Shown in pieces: positions 31,382 to 40,282 of a DNA stretch of 64,000 bases. Numbering within the stretch: position 1 is the stretch's first letter; each line of letters begins with the position of its first letter. This DNA comes from Arthrobacter pascens. GTDB taxonomy: Bacteria > Actinomycetota > Actinomycetes > Actinomycetales > Micrococcaceae. The notes below the pieces were generated by a model. It made no database searches. It saw only the letters and a list, made by a program, of their open reading frames with translations, and was not told where the DNA came from. The DNA lies in the NCBI RefSeq assembly GCF_017052465.1, contig NZ_JAFHKT010000141.1, positions 1 through 64,000 of the forward strand, given 5' to 3'. The position numbers and the translations under genes were made by a program.

Positions 31382-33541
31382 ATGGCTGGATGGAACGCTG
31401 ACACTGCTGCCGGACCTGTGGGGGCAGGGACGATCACCCTGGTGGAAGGCACATCGTTCTGCATCTCGCTGCCGAACGGGGACATCCATCCCGAATATCC
31501 TCACGGAGTTTTCTTCCAGGACACTCGCATCCTGTCCCGCTGGAGCCTGACGGTTAACGGCCAGGCTCTGGAGCCGCTGGCCGCAGAGACGAAGGAACCG
31601 TATCGCGCGCTGTTTGCCGGCCGCGCCACCCGCTCGGACGGGTATGCAGACAGTCCCCTGATCGTGGAGCGGCTGCGCGAAGTGGGCGCCGGCATCCAGG
31701 AGCAGGTCACCCTTCGCAACTACTCCCCGGATGCGGCCGAATGCACCCTTTCCGTGAGGGCCGACGCGGATTTCGCGGACCTTTTCGAGGTTAAAGAGGC
31801 ACGGATCGAGGGGCGCTGGAAAGAAACCCGGCACGTGGACGGTGATACCTTGACCATCCGGGCTGCGTGGCAGGATGTCCGGAAAGGACTGCTGGTCCAG
31901 GCCCCGGGGGCCGACGTCACCGAGGAAGCCGTGACATACCGGGTGTCCCTCGCGCCGCACAGCCAATGGAGTACGGTGCTCACAGCGGTGCCCAACGCCG
32001 AGGCAGCAAGTCCTCCCCCGCCGTCGTTCATCCATTCTGACGGGGAGGAACTGTCCCCGCGAGACCGCCGCAGGCAGGAGTGGGTGGCAAAAATTCCCAA
32101 GCTGCATATGGGCAACCACTCCATCGAACGGACCCTGCGGCGCAGCTACGACGATTTGGGCGCGCTCCGCATCGAGGATCCGAACCACCCGGAGCGGGTT
32201 GTGGTGGCCGCGGGTGCGCCGTGGTTCATGACCCTTTTCGGCCGCGACTCGCTGTGGGCATCGGAGATGGCGATGCCCGTGGATCCCTCCCTGGCCCTGG
32301 GCACGCTGCAGACCCTGGCGGACCGCCAAGGCCAAGTGGTGGATCCGATGAGCGAGGAGGAACCTGGAAAAATCCTGCATGAGGTCAGGCTGGATGTCTC
32401 CAGCGGGCTTTCCTTGGGCGGAAAGTCCATCTACTACGGCAGCATCGATGCCACCCCGCTGTTCGTGACGGTACTTGGATCGGTGAGCCGCTGGGGCTTC
32501 GCCAAGGAGACCATCGCCGCGCTGCTGCCCCACGCGGACCGTGCGCTGGACTGGATCCGGGACTATGGCGACAGGGACGGCGACGGGTTCGTCGAATACG
32601 AGCGCCTGAACCCCCGGGGGCTTATCAATCAAGGCTGGAAGGACTCCTGGGACGGCATCAACTTCGCCAACGGCCGGCTGGCCGAGCCCCCTATCGCACT
32701 GTGCGAAGTGCAGGCCTACGTCTACGACGCTTACATGGCGCGCGCCTGGATAGCGTACGACGCCGGTGACACGCCTTTAGGTGATGAACTGGCCGACCGT
32801 GCGGCGCAACTGAAGAAACGGTTCAACGAGCAGTTCTGGATCCCCGACCGCGGCTACTACGCAATCGCCCTGGACGGCAAGAAGCGGCAGGTCGACGCGT
32901 GTGCCTCCAACATGGGCCACTGCCTGTGGGTCGGCCTGGTGGATGAGGACAAGGCGCCGAAGGTGGCCGAACACCTCATGTCGCCGGAGATGTTCAGCGG
33001 CTGGGGCGTCCGGACCCTGGCCAGCGACATGGGCGCCTACAACCCGGCGAGCTACCACAACGGCTCGGTGTGGCCCCACGACAACGCCGTCATCGCGGCA
33101 GGCCTGATGCGCTACGGATTCACGGCGGAAGCGCAACGCATCTCCACGGCGCTCCTGGAGGCCGCCGAATATTCCGACGGCCGGCTGCCGGAGCTGTTCT
33201 GCGGTTTCAGCCGGGACCAGTTCGCCGAGCCCGTCCCCTACCCGACGGCGTGTTCGCCGCAAGCCTGGGCAGCCACCACGCCGATCCAGCTCGTGACCAC
33301 GCTGATGCGGTATGACGCCCATGTTTCCCGCGGCGGCTTTTGGATGGATCCCGTCCTCCCGGATTCCTACGGCGACCTGCACATCACCAACGCACCGATG
33401 GCCGGCGGCCGGATCACCATCGACATTGCCAAATCCGTACCCGCGGTCCAGGGGCTGCCCGAAGGAATGATTTTCCATCAGGGCCACCGGCCATGGCTTG
33501 CCGAACTCGTGAAAGAGGCCGGGCTGCACCGAAACGGATAG
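31382..33541 (+). CDS. Glycogen-debranching-type amylo-alpha-1,6-glucosidase
   Basis: 719 residues. The N-terminal GDE_N_bis-type beta domain runs from about residue 20 (LVEGTSFCISLPNGDIHPEY) to 210, followed by a six-hairpin (alpha/alpha) glycosidase domain with AGAPWFMTLFGRDSLWAS, NQGWKDSWDG, MGHCLWVGLVD and SYHNGSVWPHDNAV. Such proteins trim alpha-1,6 branches or act on related oligosaccharides in the cytoplasm; no signal peptide is seen. ATG 31382 has GAAGGGG about 8 bp upstream. Convergent with gntP across a 44-nt palindrome. Confidence 0.85.
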   Translation: MAGWNADTAAGPVGAGTITLVEGTSFCISLPNGDIHPEYPHGVFFQDTRILSRWSLTVNGQALEPLAAETKEPYRALFAGRATRSDGYADSPLIVERLREVGAGIQEQVTLRNYSPDAAECTLSVRADADFADLFEVKEARIEGRWKETRHVDGDTLTIRAAWQDVRKGLLVQAPGADVTEEAVTYRVSLAPHSQWSTVLTAVPNAEAASPPPPSFIHSDGEELSPRDRRRQEWVAKIPKLHMGNHSIERTLRRSYDDLGALRIEDPNHPERVVVAAGAPWFMTLFGRDSLWASEMAMPVDPSLALGTLQTLADRQGQVVDPMSEEEPGKILHEVRLDVSSGLSLGGKSIYYGSIDATPLFVTVLGSVSRWGFAKETIAALLPHADRALDWIRDYGDRDGDGFVEYERLNPRGLINQGWKDSWDGINFANGRLAEPPIALCEVQAYVYDAYMARAWIAYDAGDTPLGDELADRAAQLKKRFNEQFWIPDRGYYAIALDGKKRQVDACASNMGHCLWVGLVDEDKAPKVAEHLMSPEMFSGWGVRTLASDMGAYNPASYHNGSVWPHDNAVIAAGLMRYGFTAEAQRISTALLEAAEYSDGRLPELFCGFSRDQFAEPVPYPTACSPQAWAATTPIQLVTTLMRYDAHVSRGGFWMDPVLPDSYGDLHITNAPMAGGRITIDIAKSVPAVQGLPEGMIFHQGHRPWLAELVKEAGLHRNG

Positions 33542-33546
33542 CAAGT

Positions 33547-33590
33547 ACGACGGCGGGAGGCTGGCAGATCTGCCAGCCTCCCGCCGTCGT
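33547..33590. terminator. 44-nt perfect palindrome, bidirectional terminator
   Basis: The two 22-nt halves (33547-33568 and 33569-33590) are exact reverse complements. It fills the 71-bp gap between the debranching enzyme gene and the leftward gntP gene, so it can end transcription from both sides. Its core is shared with the hairpin at 7934-7963. Confidence 0.8.
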
Positions 33591-33612
33591 CGTCAATTCA
33601 GGTGCAGAAGCG

Positions 33613-35016
33613 CTAACCCGCCAGTCCGGCGAGGCCGAAGATGGTGGCGGCGATGGCGAAGCCCATGGTGCCGATCAGGGTTTCCATGACGGTCCAGGTC
33701 TTCAGCGTGGTCTTGACGTCCATGCCGAAGAAGCGGCCCACCAGCCAGAAGCCGGAGTCGTTGACGTGGGAGACCACCACGGAGCCGGCGGCCACCGCGA
33801 TGACCAGGGCGGCGATCTGCATGCCGTTCAGTCCCGCCGTCGCCACGGCCGGGGCGATGAGGCCCGCAGTGGTGGTCAGGGCAACGGTGGCGGAGCCCTG
33901 GGCAATGCGCAGGATCGAGGAAATCAGGAAGCCTGCCAGGATGAGCGGGATGCCAAGGTTGCCCAGGACGTCGGCCAGGGCGTCGCCGATGCCTGACGCC
34001 CGCAGCACTCCGCCGAACATCCCGCCGGCGCCAGTGATCAGGATGACGGAACAGACCGGACCCAGCGAGGATTCAAGCAGCTTTTCCAGGACGCCGTTGT
34101 GGGTTCCGCGGCGGGCACCGAGGACGTACATGGCCACGAGGACGGAGATCAGCAGCGCCACAGGGGTTTCACCCAGGGTGCGCAGCAGCTGGAACCACTG
34201 TTCGTTCCTGACGGATTCCGGCAGCACGCCCGAAGCGGCGAAGGTATTGAGGCCCGTGTTGATGAAGATCAGCACCAGCGGCAGGAGCAGCAGGCCGATG
34301 ATTGTACGGAAGCGCGGCGGGTGTGCTTCGGCTTCGGCGCTGGCGTGGCCGAGCAGTTCCGGAACCGGGAGCTCCATGCGCTTACCGGTCCACAGGCCGT
34401 ACAGGTAGGCGGTGACGTACCAGGTGGGGATGGCAGTGAGGAGGCCGGCGATGGTGACCAAACCGACGTTCGCCTCGAAGAAGGCCGACGCCGAGACGGG
34501 ACCCGGGTGCGGCGGCAGGAAGATGTGCATCACGGAGAACGCGCCGGCGGCGGGAAGGCCGTAGCGCAGCACACCCCCGCCGAGGCGGTGGGCCACAGCG
34601 AAGACCACCGGGAGCATGACCACGAGGCCGGCGTCGAAGAAGATCGGGAAGCCGAAGATCAGCGAGGCGAGGCCCAGGGCGAACGGCGCACGCTTTTCGC
34701 CGAAGATGCCGATCAGGTAGTCGGCCAGCACCTTCGCGCCACCGCTGGTTTCCACGATGCGGCCGAGCATCGCACCCAGGCCCACGAGCAGCGCCACCGT
34801 CCCAAGGGTTGTCCCGAAGCCGTCGATCAGCACGGGCACCACCTGGTTGGCAGGTATTCCCGTGGCGAAGGCGGTGACGAGGCTAACCACAATCAGTGCG
34901 AGCAGCGCGTGCATGCGCAGCCTGATGATGAGGAACAGCAGGACCCCGATCGCGGCCGCCGCGATGAGCAGCAGGGGGCCTGCGCCCAGCGTTTGAGTCC
35001 ATCCTTCGATGACCAT
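33613..35016 (-). CDS. gntP: Gluconate:proton symporter
   Basis: 467 residues with about 12-14 hydrophobic segments of the GntP family. The signature region HIFLPPHPGPVSASAFFEAN and FGFPIFFDAGLVVMLP are typical. It imports gluconate, or another sugar acid, with protons. The start at 35016 has AAAGGAG 6 bp upstream. It lies 47 bp downstream of gntK on the same strand, forming a gntK-gntP operon divergent from a GntR gene. Confidence 0.9.
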   Translation of the reverse strand: MVIEGWTQTLGAGPLLLIAAAAIGVLLFLIIRLRMHALLALIVVSLVTAFATGIPANQVVPVLIDGFGTTLGTVALLVGLGAMLGRIVETSGGAKVLADYLIGIFGEKRAPFALGLASLIFGFPIFFDAGLVVMLPVVFAVAHRLGGGVLRYGLPAAGAFSVMHIFLPPHPGPVSASAFFEANVGLVTIAGLLTAIPTWYVTAYLYGLWTGKRMELPVPELLGHASAEAEAHPPRFRTIIGLLLLPLVLIFINTGLNTFAASGVLPESVRNEQWFQLLRTLGETPVALLISVLVAMYVLGARRGTHNGVLEKLLESSLGPVCSVILITGAGGMFGGVLRASGIGDALADVLGNLGIPLILAGFLISSILRIAQGSATVALTTTAGLIAPAVATAGLNGMQIAALVIAVAAGSVVVSHVNDSGFWLVGRFFGMDVKTTLKTWTVMETLIGTMGFAIAATIFGLAGLAG

Positions 35017-35063
35017 GGTTCTCCTTTGAAGCAAATGTTGGGGTTGAGAGAAAAAGAGTTAGT

Positions 35064-35609
35064 TCAGTGGGCGCAGCGCGCTCGGTCCGACGGCAGCTTG
35101 AGCGCGCCCAGGATGGCCTCGATGAGCTGCTCCGGGGAGCGGGAGATGTCCAGGCGAAGGCTTCCCTCGGCCAGTTCCTCCGGACTCAGGGGTTCCAGGG
35201 TGGCGAGCTGGCTGGGCAGCAGTGTGGGCGGCATGAAGTGGCCTTCCCGTCCCTGCATCCGCTCGCTGATGAGTGCGGCCTCGCCGTCGAGGTGGATAAA
35301 GAGGACGCGGCCTTCCGCGTCGGACAGGAGCCGGCGGTAGCTGCGCTTGAGGGCGGAGCACGTGAGCACGGTGCTGCGGCCGGCGCGGGCCTGCCCGGTC
35401 ATCCAGTCCTGGATCTGCTGCAGCCAGGGCCAGCGGTCCTCGTCCTGCAGCGGAATGCCCTGGCTCATCTTGTCGATGTTGGACTGCGGGTGGAACTCGT
35501 CCGCTTCGGCGCATGCCCAGCCAAGCTGCCTGGACAGTGCGGCCGCGATGGTGGACTTGCCGGAACCGGCAACGCCCATGACCACCAGATGCGTGGCTGG
35601 ATACTGCAT
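35064..35609 (-). CDS. gntK: Gluconokinase
   Basis: 181 residues with P-loop VMGVAGSGKST, then ADEFHPQSNIDKMSQGIPLQDEDRWPW and TCSALKRSYRRLL, the standard GntK motifs. It phosphorylates gluconate to 6-phosphogluconate for the pentose-phosphate pathway. The start at 35609 has a strong GGAGGTAA five bases upstream. First gene of the leftward gnt operon. Confidence 0.95.
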   Translation of the reverse strand: MQYPATHLVVMGVAGSGKSTIAAALSRQLGWACAEADEFHPQSNIDKMSQGIPLQDEDRWPWLQQIQDWMTGQARAGRSTVLTCSALKRSYRRLLSDAEGRVLFIHLDGEAALISERMQGREGHFMPPTLLPSQLATLEPLSPEELAEGSLRLDISRSPEQLIEAILGALKLPSDRARCAH

Positions 35610-35685
35610 GTTTACCTCCGAAGAAGACGTCTTTGGCTTGTGGAAGAAGCTCATTCTGCAGCCCGATGCGAACTGCGCTGGAGAT

Positions 35686-35742
35686 AAGGTATCACCAATT
35701 GACGCCAAAGATACTATCTTTACGTGTCACAGGTCATACCTT
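35686..35742. promoter_or_regulatory. Nested operator dyad between gntK and its regulator
   Basis: AAAGATA-C-TATCTTT (35707-35721) is a perfect palindrome centred on 35714. AAGGTAT (35686-35692) and ATACCTT (35736-35742) pair around the same centre. The matching symmetry of inner and outer arms in the divergent promoter region suggests cooperative binding of the GntR protein encoded at 35800. Confidence 0.6.
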
Positions 35743-35799
35743 TTGCTTCATCTTCCGGTACGCTGTGAGAGCGCTTGGGCGCAAAGGGAAGGCAGGATC

Positions 35800-36531
35800 A
35801 TGTCGACGGCGACAGCAGACCACGCGGATGACGCGAACGACGGAGGGTCCCCCGCCATGCACGAACGCGTGCTGGACGCTATTGGCGTCGCCATCGCCGC
35901 AGGTGAGCTCCCCCCGGGAAGCCGCCTCACCCTCGAGGGGCTGCAGCAGGAGTACGGAGTGTCCCGCACCGTTGCACGGGACACGATGAAGGTCCTGGAA
36001 TCCATGAACCTCGTGTATTCGCGGCGCCGGGTGGGCATCGTGGTGCAGCGCCGTGAGCTGTGGAACGTCTTTGACCCGAAGCTGGTACGGTGGCGTCTCG
36101 CGTCCGACCGCCGGGCCCAGCAGTACAGCAGCCTCACGGAACTCCGCATCGCCGTCGAACCCATTGCCGCAGCCGGTGCCGCGCGGAGGGCCAGCGCCGC
36201 CGAACGCAGCCAGCTGGTCGCTTTGGCCGCGGACTTGCGGCGCCACGGCGAAGCCGGCGAGCTTCAGGCCTTCCTGGCGGCTGACATCGCCTTCCACCGA
36301 CTGCTCCTGACGAGCTGCGGCAACGAGATGTTCACGGCGCTCGAAGCGATGGTGGCGGAGGTGCTCACCAGCCGGACCCAGCACGGGCTCATGCCCTTCA
36401 AGCCCCGACCGGAAGCCCTCGACGCCCACGAGGAGGTGGCCGCGGCGGTGGCCGGCGGCGATGCCACCGCGGCCGAGAGCGCCATGCACCATATCCTGGA
36501 CGAGGTGCGGAACGCGATGGGGCTGCACTAG
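35800..36531 (+). CDS. GntR-family (FCD) regulator of gluconate use
   Basis: 243 residues: winged helix (RVLDAIGVAIAAGELPPGSR, EYGVSRTVARDTMKVLESM, RRRVGIVVQ), then an FCD domain with His residues for metal and effector (ADIAFHRLLLTSCGN, MHHILDEV). ATG 35800 has CAGGA upstream. It is divergent from gntK-gntP and next to a dyad operator, so it is probably the gluconate-responsive repressor. It is a different subgroup from the two GntR proteins of the amine island. Confidence 0.85.
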   Translation: MSTATADHADDANDGGSPAMHERVLDAIGVAIAAGELPPGSRLTLEGLQQEYGVSRTVARDTMKVLESMNLVYSRRRVGIVVQRRELWNVFDPKLVRWRLASDRRAQQYSSLTELRIAVEPIAAAGAARRASAAERSQLVALAADLRRHGEAGELQAFLAADIAFHRLLLTSCGNEMFTALEAMVAEVLTSRTQHGLMPFKPRPEALDAHEEVAAAVAGGDATAAESAMHHILDEVRNAMGLH

Positions 36532-36537
36532 CCGATC

Positions 36538-36583
36538 GGTGGTAGAGCCTGTCGAAACCCCGGTGGTAGAGCCTGTCGAAACC
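36538..36583 (+). repeat. Tandem pair of the GGTRGAGCCTGTCGAAACC repeat
   Basis: The 22-mer starting GGTGGTAGAGCCTGTC occurs at 36538-36559 and again at 36562-36583, with 24-bp spacing. It follows the GntR gene directly and belongs to the same family as the copies near 10.1 and 10.9 kb. Confidence 0.75.
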
Positions 36584-36889
36584 GAGCCCGCTGAAGCCGG
36601 CGCCGGCCCGAGCGGGCAGCGGCCGGATGGCTTCCCGGTTGCTCGATTCAGCGAGAATCAGCCATGGCACGGGCCAGCAACCTTTTAATTTATGTCTGGT
36701 GTGGATTTTGGGCGCGGCGCATAATTTTAAGCGCCGCTCCAATCTGCTGAATATCAGGCTCGCGAGCGGGTCGTTCATTCACCGGCCGGGCCCGTGGGCC
36801 CGCCGGCTTCGCGGCGAAGGTGGGCCGGGCTGCGGCCCACCCCTTCGCGCCCTTACCGGAAGATAACGGTCTCAGAGGGTTGGAAGACA
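36584..36889. other. Intergenic region with GC hairpins
   Basis: No gene seen. An AT-richer stretch (36684-36760) may hold the promoter of the exported-protein gene. Two hairpins follow: CGGGCCC-GT-GGGCCCG (36787-36802) and GTGGGCCG with CGGCCCAC (36820-36840). They lie in the 5' leader if transcription starts in the AT-rich stretch. Confidence 0.4.
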
Positions 36890-37417
36890 ATGTTGCATTG
36901 CACCAAAAAGGGACTCATGTCCATGCTCGCCGCTGGAGTCCTGGCGGCCGGATTCACCCCCGGCATCGCCTCCGCCCACGGCGGCGGGGATGATGACGAC
37001 AAGGACCGGAAGCTGACTTCCCAGCAGCGCAAATTGGTTAATACGCTGAGGGACGTTACTGAAGAGTACCGCTCACTGGCTGAGGCAAAGGAGGACGGCT
37101 ACAAGAAGGTCACCGCATGCGTCGAGAAGAAGGGCGTGGGCGCGATGGGCTTTCATTACGCCAAAAATTCCCTGATTGACGGCAAGACCGATGCCCGCAA
37201 ACCAGAAGTGCTGGTGTACATGCCCGACAAGCAGGGACGGTACAAGCTGGTTGCCATCGAGTTCCTGTCTACGGCGAAGAAGAGGCCTGAAATTGCGGGC
37301 CTGAAGTTTGAGAACGGCCCGTTCCCCGGCACCTTTGCCCTGCACGCGTGGGTTTGGAAAGAGAATCCCGATGGGATGTTTGCCGCCTACAATCCAGATC
37401 TCCACTGCCCGAAGTAG
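36890..37417 (+). CDS. Exported conserved-type protein next to copper oxidase
   Basis: 175 residues with a Sec signal peptide cleaved near IASAHGGGDD. The mature part starts with a Gly/Asp/Lys-rich stretch, then a compact domain with ACVEKKGVGAMGFHYAKNS, RKPEVLVYMPDKQGRYKLVA and FALHAWVWKENPDGMFAAYN. A single conserved His/Trp-rich end (LHAWVWKENPDGMF) and two Cys suggest a secreted, possibly metal- or cofactor-binding domain. I recognise the pattern as a recurring uncharacterised family but not a function. It precedes a multicopper oxidase by 260 bp. Confidence 0.7.
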   Translation: MLHCTKKGLMSMLAAGVLAAGFTPGIASAHGGGDDDDKDRKLTSQQRKLVNTLRDVTEEYRSLAEAKEDGYKKVTACVEKKGVGAMGFHYAKNSLIDGKTDARKPEVLVYMPDKQGRYKLVAIEFLSTAKKRPEIAGLKFENGPFPGTFALHAWVWKENPDGMFAAYNPDLHCPK

Positions 37418-37464
37418 TGCGCAACTCCTAGGCAGGGGAGATCCCGCCAAACCAGCACACCCGA

Positions 37465-37539
37465 GTTAACAAGAGCAGGGCCCGTCGGCGACGGGCCCTG
37501 CTCGGTTTCGAAGGAACCTTTCCGGTTCTCCTCGAGTGA
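37465..37539 (-). pseudogene. 3' fragment of a cold-shock gene
   Basis: On the minus strand this reads [16 protein letters not shown], matching [16 protein letters not shown] of the intact cspA at 40330, then runs out. Its last codons form one arm of the terminator hairpin at 37473. The rest of the gene is missing. With the similar block at 40244 it brackets the copper oxidase and lipoprotein genes. Confidence 0.65.
37473..37503. terminator. 14-bp hairpin terminator, csp-derived
   Basis: GAGCAGGGCCCGTC (37473-37486) pairs perfectly with 37490-37503 around GGC. The preceding GTTAAC and left arm are identical to the terminator at 40246-40265. It ends the exported-protein gene. Confidence 0.75.
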
Positions 37540-37675
37540 ACGGGTGCGGGCGGGGGGCTCAGCACCCATGTTCTCCCGCAGGCTTTTTCCAAGCTGGTTC
37601 CCTGATTGTCATAAGGCAACCATTTCTGCTGGGAATGCTGGGTCTCGGTATCGACCATCCACGGCGGAGGAAGAC

Positions 37676-39391
37676 ATGGCAACACGCAGGGACGCCCTTA
37701 AGTTCGGCATGTTTGGCGGGGCTGTTGCCCTGGCCGGAACAAATGTGGGCGCAGCACTAGCGGGCGTGCCGGCCAGCGGCTCCGATGATTCGACGACGCC
37801 CCCCACGGCCAGCCTGCTCGCACCGGAAAACATGCCGATTCCCTACGCGGCGACGTTTCGGCGTCCACCCGAGCTAATCCCCTACTCGACCGGGCGGGAC
37901 CCGGACGGCCGGCCCTTCGCCAAGTACTCGCTGTCCCAGAAGCTGGGACAGGCGCAGATCGCCAGGGGATTGTCCACCACGATCGCCGGCTACAACGGGA
38001 CGTTCCCCGGCCCGACGATCCGGGTTCCCCAAGGCACGCGGACCGAGGTGCGGATCAGCAACCGGCTGCCGGCCAAGGGCCTGCTGTACTCGGACCCGTT
38101 CAATACCGTCACGCACCTGCACGGCTCGGCCTCGCTGCCGCAGTATGACGGCTATGCCAACGACCGCACCGCACCGGGAAAGGTGAAGAACTACCACTAC
38201 CCGAACTGGCAGGCGGCCCGGACCCTCTGGTACCACGACCACAACCACATGCTCACAGCGCAGGGCGTGTACTCGGGGCTCGCTGCCTTCTACCCGCTGT
38301 CGGACCTGCACGAACAGGCGCAGCTGCCCCAGGGCGAGTTTGACGTGCCGATCCTGGTCTCGGACGTGATGCTGAACGCCAACGGCTCGCTTGGCTACAA
38401 CGACAACGGCCACGACGGACTCTGGGGCGACATCATCACTGTCAACGGGGTGCCGTGGCCCACCATGAAGGTAAAGCCGCGGATCTACCGGTTCCGGTTC
38501 CTGGTCGGATCCATCACCCGTTCCTACCGGTTCGCCCTGTCCACCGGGGACCCTTTCTACGTCGTGGGGACGGACGCCGGCATGACTGCGAGGGTCCAGG
38601 CCGTGTCGTCCTGGCGGCAGGGCACAGCGGAGCGGTACGAAGTGCTGATCGATTTCCGCAAGTACAAGCCCGGACAGACTGTTGAGCTGAGGAACCTGAG
38701 CAACAAGAACAACGTAAACTTCGCCAACACCGGCAAGGTCATGAAATTCCTGGTGGTGGCCGATTCGCCGTCCCCGGCCGGTTCCCGGAGCCTCAGCTCC
38801 ATTCCTTCGATCTTGGATGTCGGCGAGCCGCCGTCCAAGGCCACCGGCGGCTTGGACACCATGAAACTGACCCCCGACATGGCCGTAGCCAAGCGGATCC
38901 TGCGGGTCCGCCGGGAGCACGGGGAATGGACCATCAACGGCGAGACCTGGGCGGACGTGGAGAAGTCCAACTTCACCCGCTTGTTCGGCAACCCGCAGCG
39001 GAACCAGGTGGAGCAGTGGACCATCATCAACGACTCCGGCGGCTGGTTCCACCCGGTCCACATCCACCTCGTCGACGGCAAGATCATCGCCCGGAACACC
39101 AACGGAGGAAAGCCCTTCGCCTGGGAGAACGGACCCAAGGACGTGTTCTATGCCGGGGAGAATGAGTCGATCACAGTCCTGATGCAGTTCGACACCGGCA
39201 AGCAGGAGGGCGGCCGCTACATGGTCCACTGCCACAACCTGGTGCACGAGGACCACGACATGATGGTCCAGTTCTCCGTGGGCGACCTCCGCATCAACGA
39301 CCCCATCCGCTCCGACCCGCCCATCCTGGAAACAAAGTCAGAGGGGTTCTACGCCTCAACGTACAAGGCCGCCTATCCGGCGGGCACGTGA
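37676..39391 (+). CDS. Multicopper oxidase, bilirubin-oxidase/CotA type
   Basis: 571 residues with three cupredoxin domains and a Tat-like N-terminus (TRRDALKFGMFGGAVALAG). All four copper motifs are present: THLHGSASL, WYHDHNH, FHPVHIHL and HCHNLVHEDHDMM, giving the type 1 and trinuclear sites. Such enzymes oxidise phenols, bilirubin, Mn(II) or Cu(I) while reducing oxygen to water. GGAGGAAG lies 4 bp before ATG 37676. A lipoprotein gene follows after 1 bp. This enzyme is distinct from the larger oxidase at 2072. Confidence 0.92.
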   Translation: MATRRDALKFGMFGGAVALAGTNVGAALAGVPASGSDDSTTPPTASLLAPENMPIPYAATFRRPPELIPYSTGRDPDGRPFAKYSLSQKLGQAQIARGLSTTIAGYNGTFPGPTIRVPQGTRTEVRISNRLPAKGLLYSDPFNTVTHLHGSASLPQYDGYANDRTAPGKVKNYHYPNWQAARTLWYHDHNHMLTAQGVYSGLAAFYPLSDLHEQAQLPQGEFDVPILVSDVMLNANGSLGYNDNGHDGLWGDIITVNGVPWPTMKVKPRIYRFRFLVGSITRSYRFALSTGDPFYVVGTDAGMTARVQAVSSWRQGTAERYEVLIDFRKYKPGQTVELRNLSNKNNVNFANTGKVMKFLVVADSPSPAGSRSLSSIPSILDVGEPPSKATGGLDTMKLTPDMAVAKRILRVRREHGEWTINGETWADVEKSNFTRLFGNPQRNQVEQWTIINDSGGWFHPVHIHLVDGKIIARNTNGGKPFAWENGPKDVFYAGENESITVLMQFDTGKQEGGRYMVHCHNLVHEDHDMMVQFSVGDLRINDPIRSDPPILETKSEGFYASTYKAAYPAGT

Positions 39392-39392
39392 C

Positions 39393-40226
39393 ATGAATCG
39401 GGTCCTCGTAATCGCACCCGCGCTGCTGTTGTCCCTCGTCCTGGGCGGCTGCACCGGCGGCGCCGCGGTCACGCCGTCGTCCGCCCCGGCTGCCGCGTCC
39501 GCCGCAGCTTCCGGGGGAAGCCCCGCGAGCGGCACTGCGGAAGCGGCTCTGGCGCAGGCGGAAGAGGGCCAGGATCTGGGCAACGGCCGGCCTGTTGTCA
39601 GCTACGACGGTCTCATGGTCCGGCGCCGGGTGGTGATCGCGGTCCGCTCCAGCCTGACCGCTGACCTTCCGGGGATCCGCAAAGTCCTTGATGCCGCTGC
39701 GGCTGCCCGGGGAACCGTCCTGGCCGGCATCTCACCGAGTGTCCTGGAACCAGCCCTGCTGCAGCAACTTATGCCCGAACTGGTCGTCGCGCTGCCCTCA
39801 ACGGGCACGCGTGACGACGGCCGGGCGTTGGCTAAGAAGGCCGAAGATGAGGGAGCGGAGAAACTGGGAGCCGAGCACTTCCACGTGCTTCAAACCCTGG
39901 TGCATGATCTGCGCTTCAGCATCCGCACCACGAGTCCAACCGCATTGTCGGCGGCGGTGGACCTGGAAGGAATCCTCTCGGACGCTCTGGGTAACTATGA
40001 CACGACCGTCGGGGACGGTGTGCTCAGCATCGACTACACCGGGCCGCTGCTGGGCGATGAGATCGTGGAAAGCGTCCGGGCGGGCATCGCCCGCCAGGCC
40101 CGCACGGCACCATCCGCCGTCGAAGTAAAACCGCGCGCCGAAACCGGAACCGGCGTCGATATGGCCACCGAACCGCCGTGGGACCCTGTGGTGCCGGAGG
40201 CAATGCCTGACCACGCGCACGGCTGA
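39393..40226 (+). CDS. Lipoprotein of unknown function, partner of the oxidase
   Basis: 277 residues with a lipobox at LVLGGC, an Ala/Ser/Pro linker and a soluble domain with no recognised motif. The alternating alpha/beta pattern (VSYDGLMVRRRVVIAVRSS) and the His-rich C-terminus (PEAMPDHAHG) are notable; the terminal His could bind metal. It starts one base after the oxidase stop, so the two are co-translated and probably act together outside the membrane. Confidence 0.75.
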   Translation: MNRVLVIAPALLLSLVLGGCTGGAAVTPSSAPAAASAAASGGSPASGTAEAALAQAEEGQDLGNGRPVVSYDGLMVRRRVVIAVRSSLTADLPGIRKVLDAAAAARGTVLAGISPSVLEPALLQQLMPELVVALPSTGTRDDGRALAKKAEDEGAEKLGAEHFHVLQTLVHDLRFSIRTTSPTALSAAVDLEGILSDALGNYDTTVGDGVLSIDYTGPLLGDEIVESVRAGIARQARTAPSAVEVKPRAETGTGVDMATEPPWDPVVPEAMPDHAHG

Positions 40227-40251
40227 GTCGATGGCGTTGGCCGGTTAACAA

Positions 40252-40282
40252 GAGCAGGGCCCGTCAAAGACGGACCCTGCTC
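40252..40282. terminator. Hairpin terminator between lipoprotein gene and cspA
   Basis: GAGCAGGGCCCGTC (40252-40265), loop AAA, and GACGGACCCTGCTC (40269-40282), with one mismatch. It serves both converging genes. The same left arm and flank recur at 37466-37486. Confidence 0.75.
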
